Below are positions 1 to 8,700 of a DNA stretch of 64,000 nucleotides, in pieces (positions within the stretch are counted from its first letter, which is position 1; each line of letters begins with the position of its first letter). The notes beneath the pieces are model-generated. The model did no database searches. It was not told where the DNA came from and worked only from the letters and a program-made list of their open reading frames with translations. A program made the position numbers and the translations under genes. The DNA lies in assembly GCA_964577055.1 (NCBI GenBank), contig CAZNWC010000006.1:111030-175029 (forward strand), given 5' to 3'. The stretch is from PNNG01 sp964577055 (GTDB lineage Bacteria > Bacteroidota > Bacteroidia > UBA7662).

Positions 1-2
1 GA

Positions 3-931
3 TTGCTCGATCGTGAGGTATTCTTGGTGTTGTGGATCAGCATATTTCTCATGCTGGGTTTGTACCTCATTGGCACCATCCGTTTTTCACACGATTCGCC
101 CTTGGCGTATTTGTCGGTGCCGCGTTTGTTCTTTGCCATTGGTGCTTTCAGCTTTACGTTTTACCTCATGCCAGGTTTGTGGGGTGCTCCGCTCAAAGCG
201 GTGAATGCCTTTTTGCCGCCCATGGCTTCGCAAGATTTTGATTTGAGCAGTGCGGGTGGCGGTCATCCGCCATCGGCTTCGGTCACCGAAGCATTGCCGC
301 AGCGGAAGTATGCCGATATTTTNNNNNNNNNNNNNNNNNNNNNNNNNNNNNNNNNNNNNNNNNNNNNNNNNNNNNNNNNNNNNNNNNNNNNNNNNNNNNN
401 NNNNNNNNNNNNNNNNNNNNNNCGCCATCGGCTTCGGTCACCGAAGCATTGCCGCAGCGGAAGTATGCCGATATTTTACATTGTCCGCACGACCTCAGCT
501 GCTTTTTCGACCTCGAAGAAGGCCTGGCCTATGCCAAAAAAGTAGGCAAGCCGGTGATGATCGACTTTACAGGGCACAGCTGTGTGAATTGCCGCAAGAT
601 GGAAGCCACGGTATGGGCCGATCCGGCTGTTTTGAAGCGCCTGCGCGAAGACTACGTGCTTATTTCGTTGTATGTCGACGACAAAACACCTTTGCCTGCC
701 GACGAGCAATATGTGAGCAAGTTCAGTGGCAAGAAAATCAAAACCGTGGGCAATTTGTGGAGCGATTATCAGGCCAGCACCTTCAACATCAATTCGCAGC
801 CCTATTATGTGTTGATGGACCACGACCAAACGCTTTTGGTTGCGCCAACGGCTTATGATCCGAGCGTGGCCAAATACCTCGAGTTTTTGGATGGCGGCAA
901 GCAAGTATTTGAGCAAAAGCATAGCAAATGA
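3..931 (+). CDS. dsbD: DsbD-like thiol:disulfide interchange protein (C-terminal part, interrupted by a false gap)
   Basis: The gene enters from the left edge, so its start is missing. The first part encodes a transmembrane segment (LVLWISIFLMLGLYLIG) and a second hydrophobic stretch, as in the end of the DsbD membrane domain. After the N gap comes a thioredoxin-fold domain with the redox pair CVNC in GHSCVNCRKME. DsbD proteins pass electrons from cytoplasmic thioredoxin across the inner membrane to periplasmic thiol proteins. The two halves lie in different frames as written. Removing the 100 Ns plus one copy of the 55-bp duplicate (155 bases) puts them in one frame, so the real gene is intact here. 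Its stop overlaps the gmhA start by 4 bases. The family is clear; the exact subfamily is inferred from the C-terminal third. Confidence 0.82.
323..422. other. Assembly gap 1 (100 N), a false gap between overlapping contigs
   Basis: A run of exactly 100 N. The 55 bases before it (268-322) are identical to the 55 bases after it (423-477), so the contigs overlap and nothing is missing. Deleting 155 bases restores the reading frame of the DsbD-like gene. Confidence 0.95.
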
Positions 932-1524
932 GCGAGCGGCACGATTGGGTAAAGCAAGAATTGCAGCAAGCACAAGAAGTGCTCGCGCGTTTTTTGGCCG
1001 ATGAGCAGCAGCTCGAAAGATTGGTGTATGCCACTGAATTGATGGCACATGCCCTTCGTCAGGGCCGCAAGATACTCAGCTGCGGCAATGGTGGCAGCAT
1101 GAGTGATGCCATGCATTTTGCCGAAGAACTCAGCGGCAGGTTCCGCAACGACCGTCCGGCTTATGCAGCCTTGGCCCTTTCTGATCCCTCATACCTCACT
1201 TGTGTAGCCAACGACTTTGGTTATGCTGAAGTTTTTGCCCGTGGGGTAGAAGCCCTGGGCCAGCGGGGCGATGTGTTGCTGGCCATCAGTACCTCGGGCA
1301 ATTCGGCCAATGTGTTAAAGGCAGCTGAAGCAGCGCGTGCACGTCAGATGGCCGTTATTGCTCTTACGGGCAACAGTGGCGGACAGCTGGCAGCCTTGGC
1401 AGATGTGGAGTTGCGGGTGCCGCATACGGGCTATGCCGACCGCATACAGGAGGTGCACATCAAGCTCATTCACTGTTTGGTGGGCGGCGTTGAACGCCTG
1501 CTTGCTGCGGAGCCATTGGCTTAA
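928..1524 (+). CDS. gmhA: Phosphoheptose isomerase-like SIS domain protein
   Basis: This 198-residue protein fits the GmhA family, which converts sedoheptulose 7-phosphate to D-glycero-manno-heptose 7-phosphate, the first step to the ADP- or GDP-heptose used in lipopolysaccharide core. The sugar-isomerase (SIS) fold shows in CGNGGSMSDAMHFAEEL around residue 51, in the phosphate-binding loop STSGNSANV around residue 114, and in the C-terminal HIKLIHCLVGGVE helix typical of GmhA. Its ATG overlaps the stop of the preceding DsbD-like gene, which suggests translational coupling, although the two functions are unrelated. A related DnaA-associated SIS protein (DiaA) is the main alternative; length and motifs favour GmhA. 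Confidence 0.85.
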   Translation: MSERHDWVKQELQQAQEVLARFLADEQQLERLVYATELMAHALRQGRKILSCGNGGSMSDAMHFAEELSGRFRNDRPAYAALALSDPSYLTCVANDFGYAEVFARGVEALGQRGDVLLAISTSGNSANVLKAAEAARARQMAVIALTGNSGGQLAALADVELRVPHTGYADRIQEVHIKLIHCLVGGVERLLAAEPLA

Positions 1525-1561
1525 CATTTGGCCTTCGGGCCTTAAAAAGATGTTAGTTTTT
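1522..1561 (+). terminator. Possible stem-loop terminator after gmhA
   Basis: TAACAT (1522-1527) can pair with ATGTTA (1550-1555) around an inner GGCC-TTC-GGCC hairpin, followed by a short T run. It lies directly after the gmhA stop. The structure is plausible but its stem is not very stable. Confidence 0.45.
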
Positions 1562-1633
1562 CATTGCGGCGGGGCACCGACCTTGGCCGCACGCTTTTTT
1601 TAAGTATTTTCGACGCCAATAAACCTATTACGC

Positions 1634-4600
1634 ATGAATCTATATCAGCGCATCAACAACCTCACGGGTTGGATTGTCTTCCTCATTGCCGCGGTTGTTT
1701 ATACCCTGACACTTGAGCCTACCACCAGCTTTTGGGACTGTGGCGAATTCATATCTGCTTGTTACAAAATGCAGATCATGCACCCTCCCGGGGCGCCATT
1801 CTTCATGCTTACGGGCCGCATGTTCACCCTGTTGGCCAGCGACCCCATGCAAGTAGCCTGGATGGTAAACTTCTTTAGCGGATTGGCCAGTGCCTTTACC
1901 ATCTTGTTCTTGTTCTGGACCATCACTGCTTTCGGTCGTAAAATCATCGAAAAAGCAGGAGAAGAAGTAGCCGGTGGCCGCATGTTTGCCCTCATGGGTG
2001 CAGGTGCCGTTGGTGCATTGGCCTACACATTTACCGATTCTTTCTGGTTTTCGGCGGTTGAAGGTGAAGTATATGCATACTCAAGTTTTTTCACAGCCAT
2101 CGTATTTTGGGCTATTCTCAAGTGGGAGCGTGTGGCCGATGAGGCCGACAGCAACCGTTGGTTGTTGCTCATTGCTTACCTGATGGGTTTGTCTATTGGC
2201 GTCCACTTATTGAATTTGTTGGCCATTCCAGCCATCTGTTTCGTGTACTATTTCAAAAAGCACGAAGTAACCCGCAAGGGGATTATTTACACCATTCTGG
2301 CTTCACTGGGTATTTTGGTGTTTGTGCAGTATGGCATCATTCCAGGTGTACCTACCCTGGCCTCGAAATTTGATTTGCTTTTTGTGAATGGGCTGGGTTT
2401 ACCTTTTGGAAGTGGCAATGCCTTTTTCCTGACAGCTTTGGTGGGGGGTATTGCTTATGCCATTTGGTACACCCAAAAGAAGGAAAAAGTCCTTCTGAAC
2501 ACTGCTTTGCTGGCGGTAAGTTTCATCATGGTAGGCTTTAGCTCTTACACCATGATTGTGATACGTTCGCACGCGAATCCATCGATCAACATGAACAATC
2601 CGTCGAACATCTTTTCGCTGGTAAGCTATATCAACCGCGAGCAGTACGGCGATCGACCCCTTTTGAAAGGCCCTTATTTCACCGCACAGGTGATTGATCA
2701 GGAGCAGGGTGCCATGAAATACCGCAAAGGCGAAGAGAAATACGAAGAAATTGGTCGCGACATCGTGCCGATTTATGACCCCGCCCACAGCACTATTTTC
2801 CCGCGTGCGTACCGCAGGGCAGGTACGCAACAGCGCCACATCGATTTTTACATGCGCTGGCTGGATTTGCGCGACGGCCAAAAACCCACTTTCGGCGAAA
2901 ACCTCGACTTTTTGTTTTCGTACCAGTTGGGACATATGTACTACCGTTATTTCATGTGGAATTTTGTAGGTCGTCAAAACGACGTACAAGGGCAGGGCAT
3001 GGATTATGAGCGCGGCAATTGGATCAGCGGCATTGCTGCGCTCGACGAAGGACGGGTTGGTCCACAAAAGGACTATCCACCCGTAAAAACGGCCAATAAG
3101 GGCCGGAATGTGTACTACGGCTTGCCGCTTTTGTTGGGACTTATCGGATTGATTTATCACTACCGCAAAGACCAAAAAGACTTTTGGGTGGTTACTTTCT
3201 TGTTCATCCTGACAGGTATTGCCATCAACGTTTACCTCAATCCCGAACCGTTGCAGCCCCGCGAGCGTGACTATGCATACGTTGGGTCGTTTTATGCCTT
3301 TGCCATTTGGATTGGTTTGGGTGTGATGGGCTTGTGGGACATGCTGCGTAAAAAAGCCCCTGAAACCGTTGCCGCAGCGGCAGTTACTGCCGTGTGTTTG
3401 GTTGCCGTGCCCGGCATTTTGGCGGCCGAAAACTGGGACGATCACGACCGTTCGGGCAAGTATACCGCCCGTGACTTCGCTATCAATTATCTTGAAAGTT
3501 GCGCGCCCAATGCCATCATCTTTACCATGGGCGATAACGACACCTATCCGTTGTGGTATGTGCAGGAGGTAGAAGGATTCAGAACCGACGTACGCGTGGT
3601 GAACCTGAGTTTGTTGGGTACCGATTGGTACATCAACCAACTGCGCAGGCAAATCAACAATTCGCCCGCTATCAAATTGAGCATTGCGCCCGAAAAGATT
3701 GTGCAAGGGGTACGTGATTATGTGCCTTTCTACGACCGCAAGATCCAAGGCGGGGTAGATTTGCGTCAGGTATTGCAGTTTGCTACCAGCGATGATCCTT
3801 CGGCCAAGCTGCCCACGCAGGGAGGCGAAATGGTAAACTACTATCCGAGCAAGCGTTTTGTCATTCCGGTTGATAAAGCCGCTGTATTGGCACAAGGTGC
3901 TGTTACTGCCGCCGATACCGCCAATTTATTGCCAGCCATTGAGTGGGAATATCCACGCAATGCCATCCTCAAAAACGATTTGATTGTGCTTGACATCTTG
4001 GCCAACAACGGCTGGGAGCGCCCTATCTACTGGACCGTAAGCATGGGTGCCGAGCAATACCTCGGACTCGATGATTACTTCCAGCTGGAGGGATTGGCGT
4101 ATCGTTTTGTGCCTATTTATACCCCAAGCCGGGGTGGCCAAACCACACGGGTAGCCGATGAAATCATGTACGAGAACATGGTGAAGAAATTCAAGTGGGG
4201 CGGTATGAATACGGGCATTTACATCGACCCAGAGACCAACCGCATGACCATCAACCTGCGCAGCAATGCTACGCGTTTGGCTGAATCATTGCTGTCGAAA
4301 GGCGATAGTACACGTGCCCGTGAAGTACTGGATGTGGTGGTGCGCGAAATGCCCCACAGCCATGTGCCTTTGATGATTTTCAATTACCGCATGGTAGAGT
4401 TGTATCACCTGGCAGGCGCTCCCGAGCAAGCAAATGCCTTGGCGAAAGATTTGTTTGACATGTTTGAGTCGGAAGCCAAATATTTCCGCGGCCTGCGCGG
4501 CAAATACGCTACCTTCTATGAGCGCGATATGCAAAATGCCATGGCCATCATGCAAGAAATGATCCGCATGTCGAACCAATACGGTCAGGCGGATATGGCC

Positions 4601-4645
4601 AAAGATTTTCAAGCCCGATTCGATGCCATTGGCCGAGCCGGATAA
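1634..4645 (+). CDS. DUF2723 family integral membrane protein (PMT-like glycosyltransferase fold)
   Basis: This 1003-residue protein begins with a membrane helix followed by LEPTTSFWDCGEFISACYKM, the signature N-terminus of Bacteroidota DUF2723 proteins. These have the multi-spanning fold of protein O-mannosyltransferases, with acidic residues (here the D and E of WDCGEF) in the first outer loop. Many hydrophobic segments follow to about residue 600. The C-terminal third is soluble and helical, TPR-like, and includes GDNDTYPLWYVQEVEG around residue 635. Members are thought to move sugars from lipid carriers to proteins or lipids at the inner membrane, but the substrate cannot be told from sequence. 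It appears to be a single-gene unit ending at a strong terminator. Confidence 0.85.
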   Translation: MNLYQRINNLTGWIVFLIAAVVYTLTLEPTTSFWDCGEFISACYKMQIMHPPGAPFFMLTGRMFTLLASDPMQVAWMVNFFSGLASAFTILFLFWTITAFGRKIIEKAGEEVAGGRMFALMGAGAVGALAYTFTDSFWFSAVEGEVYAYSSFFTAIVFWAILKWERVADEADSNRWLLLIAYLMGLSIGVHLLNLLAIPAICFVYYFKKHEVTRKGIIYTILASLGILVFVQYGIIPGVPTLASKFDLLFVNGLGLPFGSGNAFFLTALVGGIAYAIWYTQKKEKVLLNTALLAVSFIMVGFSSYTMIVIRSHANPSINMNNPSNIFSLVSYINREQYGDRPLLKGPYFTAQVIDQEQGAMKYRKGEEKYEEIGRDIVPIYDPAHSTIFPRAYRRAGTQQRHIDFYMRWLDLRDGQKPTFGENLDFLFSYQLGHMYYRYFMWNFVGRQNDVQGQGMDYERGNWISGIAALDEGRVGPQKDYPPVKTANKGRNVYYGLPLLLGLIGLIYHYRKDQKDFWVVTFLFILTGIAINVYLNPEPLQPRERDYAYVGSFYAFAIWIGLGVMGLWDMLRKKAPETVAAAAVTAVCLVAVPGILAAENWDDHDRSGKYTARDFAINYLESCAPNAIIFTMGDNDTYPLWYVQEVEGFRTDVRVVNLSLLGTDWYINQLRRQINNSPAIKLSIAPEKIVQGVRDYVPFYDRKIQGGVDLRQVLQFATSDDPSAKLPTQGGEMVNYYPSKRFVIPVDKAAVLAQGAVTAADTANLLPAIEWEYPRNAILKNDLIVLDILANNGWERPIYWTVSMGAEQYLGLDDYFQLEGLAYRFVPIYTPSRGGQTTRVADEIMYENMVKKFKWGGMNTGIYIDPETNRMTINLRSNATRLAESLLSKGDSTRAREVLDVVVREMPHSHVPLMIFNYRMVELYHLAGAPEQANALAKDLFDMFESEAKYFRGLRGKYATFYERDMQNAMAIMQEMIRMSNQYGQADMAKDFQARFDAIGRAG

Positions 4646-4655
4646 ACCATTAAAC

Positions 4656-4679
4656 AGCGCCCCGAAAGGGGCGCTTTTG
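4656..4679 (+). terminator. Intrinsic terminator after the DUF2723 gene
   Basis: Perfect 8-bp stem AGCGCCCC/GGGGCGCT with a GAAA loop followed by a short T run, 11 bases after the stop codon. It separates this gene from rlmB. Confidence 0.8.
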
Positions 4680-4684
4680 TTACT

Positions 4685-5464
4685 ATGCGACCACCATTCG
4701 AAAAAAGAGAACCTCTTGAGCTGGCCTTTGGCGTACATGCTGTAGCTGAGTTGCTTGAGGCGGGCAAGGAAATAAACAAACTGCTGGTTGCGCGCGAGCG
4801 TCGCGATGAGGAGGTAAAGGCCCTGATGCAACAAGCGCGCGAGGCGGGAGTGCCCGTGCAGGAGGTGCCCAAGGAAAAGCTGAATACCTATACCCGCAAA
4901 AACCACCAGGGGGTGATTGCCTTTGTGTCGCCCGTGACTTACTACCGCCTCGAAGACGTGGTGGCTGACTGCTACGAGCGCGGTGAAACGCCTTTGTTGG
5001 TGCTGCTCGACCGCATTACCGATGTACGCAACCTGGGCGCCATTGCCCGTTCGGCTACTTGTGCCGGTGCCCATGGTTTGGTGTTGCCACAGCTCAATAG
5101 TGCTCAGGTAACCGGCGATGCCATCAAGACCAGCGCAGGTGCCTTGGCCAATTTGCCGGTGGCCCGGGTACAAACCATTGCCCATGCCGTTGATTACCTT
5201 ATTGAAAGTGGATTTACGGTCATTGCGGCTTCAGAACATGCTTCGGAAAACTATTACCAGCTCGACATGACTGGTCCGCTGGCCATCGTCATGGGGTCGG
5301 AGGAAGACGGCTTGAGTCCGGCCACCCTGCGCAAAGCCTCGCACCTGGCCCGTATTCCCATCACAGGCACAGTAGGCTCACTGAATGTGTCGGTAGCCTC
5401 GGGCATTTTGTTATTTGAGGCCGTGCGCCAAAGATTGGCCGCAGGCATTGCCGATTTTTCCTAA
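4685..5464 (+). CDS. rlmB: 23S rRNA (guanosine-2'-O-)-methyltransferase RlmB
   Basis: A 259-residue SpoU-family methyltransferase with the three family motifs in order: NLGAIARSA (near residue 117), IVMGSEEDGLS (near 200) and GSLNVSVASGILLFEAVRQR (near 228). These form the trefoil-knot SAM site. The N-terminal substrate-binding domain begins LAFGVHAVAELLEAGKEINK, typical of RlmB, which methylates G2251 of 23S rRNA in the peptidyl-transferase centre. Other SpoU enzymes (TrmH, RlmH-like) lack this N-terminal arrangement. Its TAA stop lies inside the -7 promoter element of the downstream B12 riboswitch transcript. Confidence 0.92.
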   Translation: MRPPFEKREPLELAFGVHAVAELLEAGKEINKLLVARERRDEEVKALMQQAREAGVPVQEVPKEKLNTYTRKNHQGVIAFVSPVTYYRLEDVVADCYERGETPLLVLLDRITDVRNLGAIARSATCAGAHGLVLPQLNSAQVTGDAIKTSAGALANLPVARVQTIAHAVDYLIESGFTVIAASEHASENYYQLDMTGPLAIVMGSEEDGLSPATLRKASHLARIPITGTVGSLNVSVASGILLFEAVRQRLAAGIADFS

Positions 5465-5469
5465 CTTTG
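5462..5469 (+). promoter_or_regulatory. Bacteroidota -7 promoter element for the cobalamin operon
   Basis: TAACTTTG matches the TAnnTTTG consensus. It overlaps the rlmB stop codon and lies a few bases before the start of the riboswitch aptamer, as expected for a promoter that starts transcription at the RNA element. Confidence 0.65.
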
Positions 5470-5474
5470 CAAGG

Positions 5475-5700
5475 TTCGAAGGTTCCCGGATTAACGCCCG
5501 GGATGAAAAGGGAACTCCGGTGAAAGACCGGGACAGTACCCGCTGCTGTGAGCTCCACAAGTACCTGCCGACACAAGCCACTGGGCAACCGGGAAGGCGT
5601 CGGGTAAAACAGGAGGAGCAAGTCAGAAGACCTGCCTACGCGCAACAGATCACAGGCTTTCGGGAATAAAAGTCAGAAGATCGGAATAGGCAGCCGCATG
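5475..5700 (+). promoter_or_regulatory. Cobalamin (B12) riboswitch
   Basis: The region carries the conserved elements of the cobalamin aptamer in order: GGTTCCCGG, GATGAAAAGGGAA, CCGGTGAAAGACCGGGAC, CCGCTGCTGTGAG, GCCACTGGG, CGGGAAGGCG and the B12 box AGTCAGAAGACCTGCC (5621-5636). It lies directly upstream of a BtuB-like receptor and a BtuG-like lipoprotein, so it should lower their expression when adenosyl- or other cobalamin is plentiful. A second AGTCAGAAGA occurs exactly 50 bases after the first (5671-5680), outside the normal core. The aptamer core ends near 5645; the rest to the start codon is the expression platform. Confidence 0.95.
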
Positions 5701-5732
5701 GTTGCACATTTCGTTTTTTACAACCCCCAGAG

Positions 5733-5767
5733 CCTGACCCGTTATGAAAAAGTGGTCAGGATTTTTT
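5733..5767 (+). promoter_or_regulatory. Terminator-like hairpin enclosing the btuB start codon
   Basis: CCTGACC (5733-5739) pairs perfectly with GGTCAGG (5754-5760). The 14-base loop contains the ATG of the receptor gene (5744-5746), and a run of six T follows at 5762-5767. It could stop transcription just inside the gene, or hide the start codon from ribosomes, when the riboswitch is bound. Confidence 0.6.
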
Positions 5768-7642
5768 GTTTTAGGGCTTTTGCTAAGTCCGGCTGTATGG
5801 GCACAAAATGCCGATACCAGCTTGTTGTTGCCTTTGGTGCAGGTGGAAGAACACCGCCACCCAGCCGAACGGCAGCCGGCCTTGCAGCGCCTTTCACCCG
5901 ATACCCTTTTGTTGCGTGCCTTGGCTGCTGCCAGCGTAGCCGATTGGCTGCAATTGCAAGGAAGTGCCAGTTTGCGCACCTACGGCCCCAACGGATTGGC
6001 CACTTTTTCGCTGCGTGGCAGCAGTGCCCAGCAAAATACCGTTGTATGGGAAGGCTTGCCCTTGCTCAATCCGATGAATGGCACGCCCGATTTGAACCTC
6101 TATCCCATGTGGTTATTGGGCGGCGTGGGTTTACAAACCGGCAGTTCGGCCAGTGATTTTGGGAGCGGGGCCATTGGTGGGGCATTGCATTTCAGGCAGG
6201 GCATTCCGCAAAAGCACGATGCCGCTGTTTTTACCGAAATGCGCTCGTTTGGCGATTATGCCGGTGGTGTTGCTGCATCGGTGCGCGCCCGCAAAGGTTG
6301 GTACCAGCTCAGGGGCCTGTATCGAACAGCGCAAAACAACTTCCCCTACAACAATATTGCCCGTTTTGGCAATCCCGAAGAGCGTTTGGCGCATGCTGCC
6401 CATGTACAGGGAGGCCTTTTACAAGAAGCAGGCTGGCAGTTTCATCCAAACTGGCGCTTACGAGCAGCCTGGTGGATACAGGCCCATCGGCGTGAATTGC
6501 CGGCCAGCATGACCGAGCAACAGAGCACTGCCGTGCAAGCCGATACAGCGCATCGGTTTGCGGTGAGCCTGACCGGACAAGCTGGTCGTTGGCAATTGGC
6601 CTTCAGGCAGGGTTTCTTGCGCGAAGTGAATCATTTTGCCGATGAGCGCTTGGGTTTCGACGAAAGACACCGGTTCACAGCACTGTTGCAAGAAATAAGT
6701 GCAGCAACCACGCTTGGCCGACACGAATTCAGCCAGTTGCTGCAACAGGCTTATTACACTGCCAATTCGCCCAATTTCAGTGGCCAAGAGCGCCAATACC
6801 GCCTGGCCTTGGTGCCTGGCTGGCGTTTTAATGGCGCCAAAACCACAGCACGCGTTCAACTGCGTGTAGAAATGGTAGACGGCCAGTTGGTGCCACTCAC
6901 CCCTTCTTTGCAAGTTGAACAACGTTTGGCACCAGCCCTTCAAATGCGTTTGGCAGCTAGCCGCACCTACCGCTTGCCAGGCTTCAACGATTTGTACTGG
7001 CAACCTGGAGGCAATGCCGATTTGCAGCCCGAAAATGGCTGGCAAGCAGAAACAGGCTTGGGATGGAAAAAGCAATGGGGCAGTTGGGCATTTTCGGTCG
7101 ATGGTGGGGCGTTTTGGAGCGATTTAACCGACTGGATCATTTGGTTGCCTAACACCAGCCTCGGTTATTGGACGCCCCGGAACCTGCGCCGGGTACAAAG
7201 CATGGGTTGGGAGCAGCAATGGGGTGTGAGCAAGCAATGGCGAGAGCTCAAGCTGCGTCTCAATGGTGATTATGCTTATGTAGCCACCACCCACAGGGAA
7301 GTAGGTGCTGGAGAGCAAGAATTGCTGGGCAAGCAGTTAATTTATATTCCGAAGCACCAGTTTCGCGGCCGTTTTTTCGTAGAGCATGCTGCCTTTTTTG
7401 TAGGCTGGCAGTACAGTTACAACGGCTTGCGTTTCACCAGCAGCGACAACCGCTTTTTCCTCCCTCAGCAGTACCTACACCAGCTCATACTGGGTGGAAG
7501 CAAAAAGTTGGGGCGACAGCTTTTACGCCTTACAGGCACCGTGCACAATGCCTTGAACCTGCCATACCAACAAATCGCCTGGCGCCCCATGCCCGGCCGA
7601 CATTATCAAATCACTTTACAAATCAATTTTAACGCCTCATGA
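5744..7642 (+). CDS. btuB: BtuB-like TonB-dependent cobalamin receptor
   Basis: A 632-residue outer-membrane receptor. Residues 1-20 are a signal peptide (GFFVLGLLLSPAVWAQ). A plug domain follows, with SLRTYGPNGLATFSLRG and the NGTPDLNLYPMWLLGGVGL region. The rest is a 22-strand-type barrel ending in the aromatic YQITLQINF terminus. Its place directly behind a cobalamin riboswitch and overlapping a BtuG-like gene points to corrinoid uptake across the outer membrane, driven by TonB. The plug is short and there is no carboxypeptidase-like N-terminal extension, as is usual for BtuB rather than SusC-type receptors. The start codon sits inside the regulatory hairpin. Cobalamin as substrate is inferred from the riboswitch and neighbour, not from a substrate motif. 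Confidence 0.87.
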   Translation: MKKWSGFFVLGLLLSPAVWAQNADTSLLLPLVQVEEHRHPAERQPALQRLSPDTLLLRALAAASVADWLQLQGSASLRTYGPNGLATFSLRGSSAQQNTVVWEGLPLLNPMNGTPDLNLYPMWLLGGVGLQTGSSASDFGSGAIGGALHFRQGIPQKHDAAVFTEMRSFGDYAGGVAASVRARKGWYQLRGLYRTAQNNFPYNNIARFGNPEERLAHAAHVQGGLLQEAGWQFHPNWRLRAAWWIQAHRRELPASMTEQQSTAVQADTAHRFAVSLTGQAGRWQLAFRQGFLREVNHFADERLGFDERHRFTALLQEISAATTLGRHEFSQLLQQAYYTANSPNFSGQERQYRLALVPGWRFNGAKTTARVQLRVEMVDGQLVPLTPSLQVEQRLAPALQMRLAASRTYRLPGFNDLYWQPGGNADLQPENGWQAETGLGWKKQWGSWAFSVDGGAFWSDLTDWIIWLPNTSLGYWTPRNLRRVQSMGWEQQWGVSKQWRELKLRLNGDYAYVATTHREVGAGEQELLGKQLIYIPKHQFRGRFFVEHAAFFVGWQYSYNGLRFTSSDNRFFLPQQYLHQLILGGSKKLGRQLLRLTGTVHNALNLPYQQIAWRPMPGRHYQITLQINFNAS

Positions 7643-8694
7643 AGCAATCATTTCAACGTTTTGGCCTGCTCTTTTTGCTGAGTTCCGGTCTGTTTTTCAC
7701 CGCCTGCAAAGACGAGTCCACCACACCAACCCCCGAGCCAGCAGCCGCCTATGGCAGTGGCATTTTTGTAGTGAATGAAGGTCCTTTTCAAAACGGTACC
7801 GGCACCATTACCTTCATCAACCGCAGCAGCGGAGCAGTACAGCAAGATGTATTTCAAACGGTTAACGGCCGACCGCTCGGCAACGTAGCCCAAAGCATGG
7901 CGAGCTACCAAAACACAGGTATGCTGGTGGTGAACAATGCCGGCAAGGTAGAGTTTGTAGATCTTAAAGACTTCAAAAGCACCGGTGTGATTGAAAACAT
8001 GGCCCTGCCCAGCGGCATCGTCGTGGCTGGCAATACGGGCAAGGCCTATGTAACCGAGTGGGTAAGTTTCAGTGGCAATGGCCGCGTGGCGGTGATTGAC
8101 ATTGCCAGCAAGCAGGTACTTCGCCGCATTGCCGTAGGCGAATTCCCCAATGCCGTGACTTGGCACAACAACCGCATTTTTGTAGCCAACAGCAACCAAA
8201 ACACGGTGGTTGAAATCGATCCACAAGCCGATACCATTTTGCGTACCCATACCGTTGGCGACCGCCCGAACAGCATGCGGAGTGTAGGCAACAGCCTCTT
8301 TGTTTTGTGCAGCGGCAATCCTTCTTGGGCAGGAACCGAAACGGCTGGGGCTTTGGCCGAAATTGTGGGCAGCCAAGTGAGCATTCGCAATTTTACGGCA
8401 GCTACCATGCACCCGGGGCAGTTGACCCTACACCCCGATGGCGGCAGCTTGTTGTACCAGCTCAGCGATGGTGTGCACAGCTTGTTACCCACCGCAAGTG
8501 GCAACATCCAGCCGGGAAGTCCGGTGATCGCCGGCAACTTTTACCACTTTTCGGCCGATCCACAGGGACTGTTGTACGGCACCGACGCGAAAGATTTTGT
8601 GAGCAATGGTGTGATTTTACGCTATGAGCGTAATTTTACCCTTAAAGATTCACTGCCAGCCGGCATTGCCCCTGGCAGCATTTATTATCGCTAA
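7639..8694 (+). CDS. btuG: BtuG-like beta-propeller surface lipoprotein (DUF5074/YncE type)
   Basis: A 351-residue lipoprotein: signal peptide with lipobox ending FFTACKDES, a Pro/Thr/Glu linker, then repeated propeller blades such as GSGIFVVNEGPFQNGTGTI, GNTGKAYVTEW, NNRIFVANSNQNTVVEID and HPDGGSLLYQLSDG. In Bacteroides, BtuG proteins of this build bind cobalamin tightly at the cell surface and cap the BtuB barrel. Here the gene overlaps the end of the BtuB-like gene by 4 bases and is under the same riboswitch, so a BtuB-BtuG complex is the natural reading. The general propeller family is sure. The cobalamin-binding role is inferred from position. Confidence 0.78.
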   Translation: MKQSFQRFGLLFLLSSGLFFTACKDESTTPTPEPAAAYGSGIFVVNEGPFQNGTGTITFINRSSGAVQQDVFQTVNGRPLGNVAQSMASYQNTGMLVVNNAGKVEFVDLKDFKSTGVIENMALPSGIVVAGNTGKAYVTEWVSFSGNGRVAVIDIASKQVLRRIAVGEFPNAVTWHNNRIFVANSNQNTVVEIDPQADTILRTHTVGDRPNSMRSVGNSLFVLCSGNPSWAGTETAGALAEIVGSQVSIRNFTAATMHPGQLTLHPDGGSLLYQLSDGVHSLLPTASGNIQPGSPVIAGNFYHFSADPQGLLYGTDAKDFVSNGVILRYERNFTLKDSLPAGIAPGSIYYR

Positions 8695-8700
8695 ACCTGC

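Noticed and set aside
2399..3895. Long open frame (498 codons) on the minus strand within the DUF2723 gene
   Set aside because: It is antisense to a well-supported membrane protein and has no signal, domain or codon pattern of its own.
5698..6156. Alternative plus-strand frame over the btuB start
   Set aside because: The frame at 5744 gives a proper signal peptide and plug domain; the other frame has neither.
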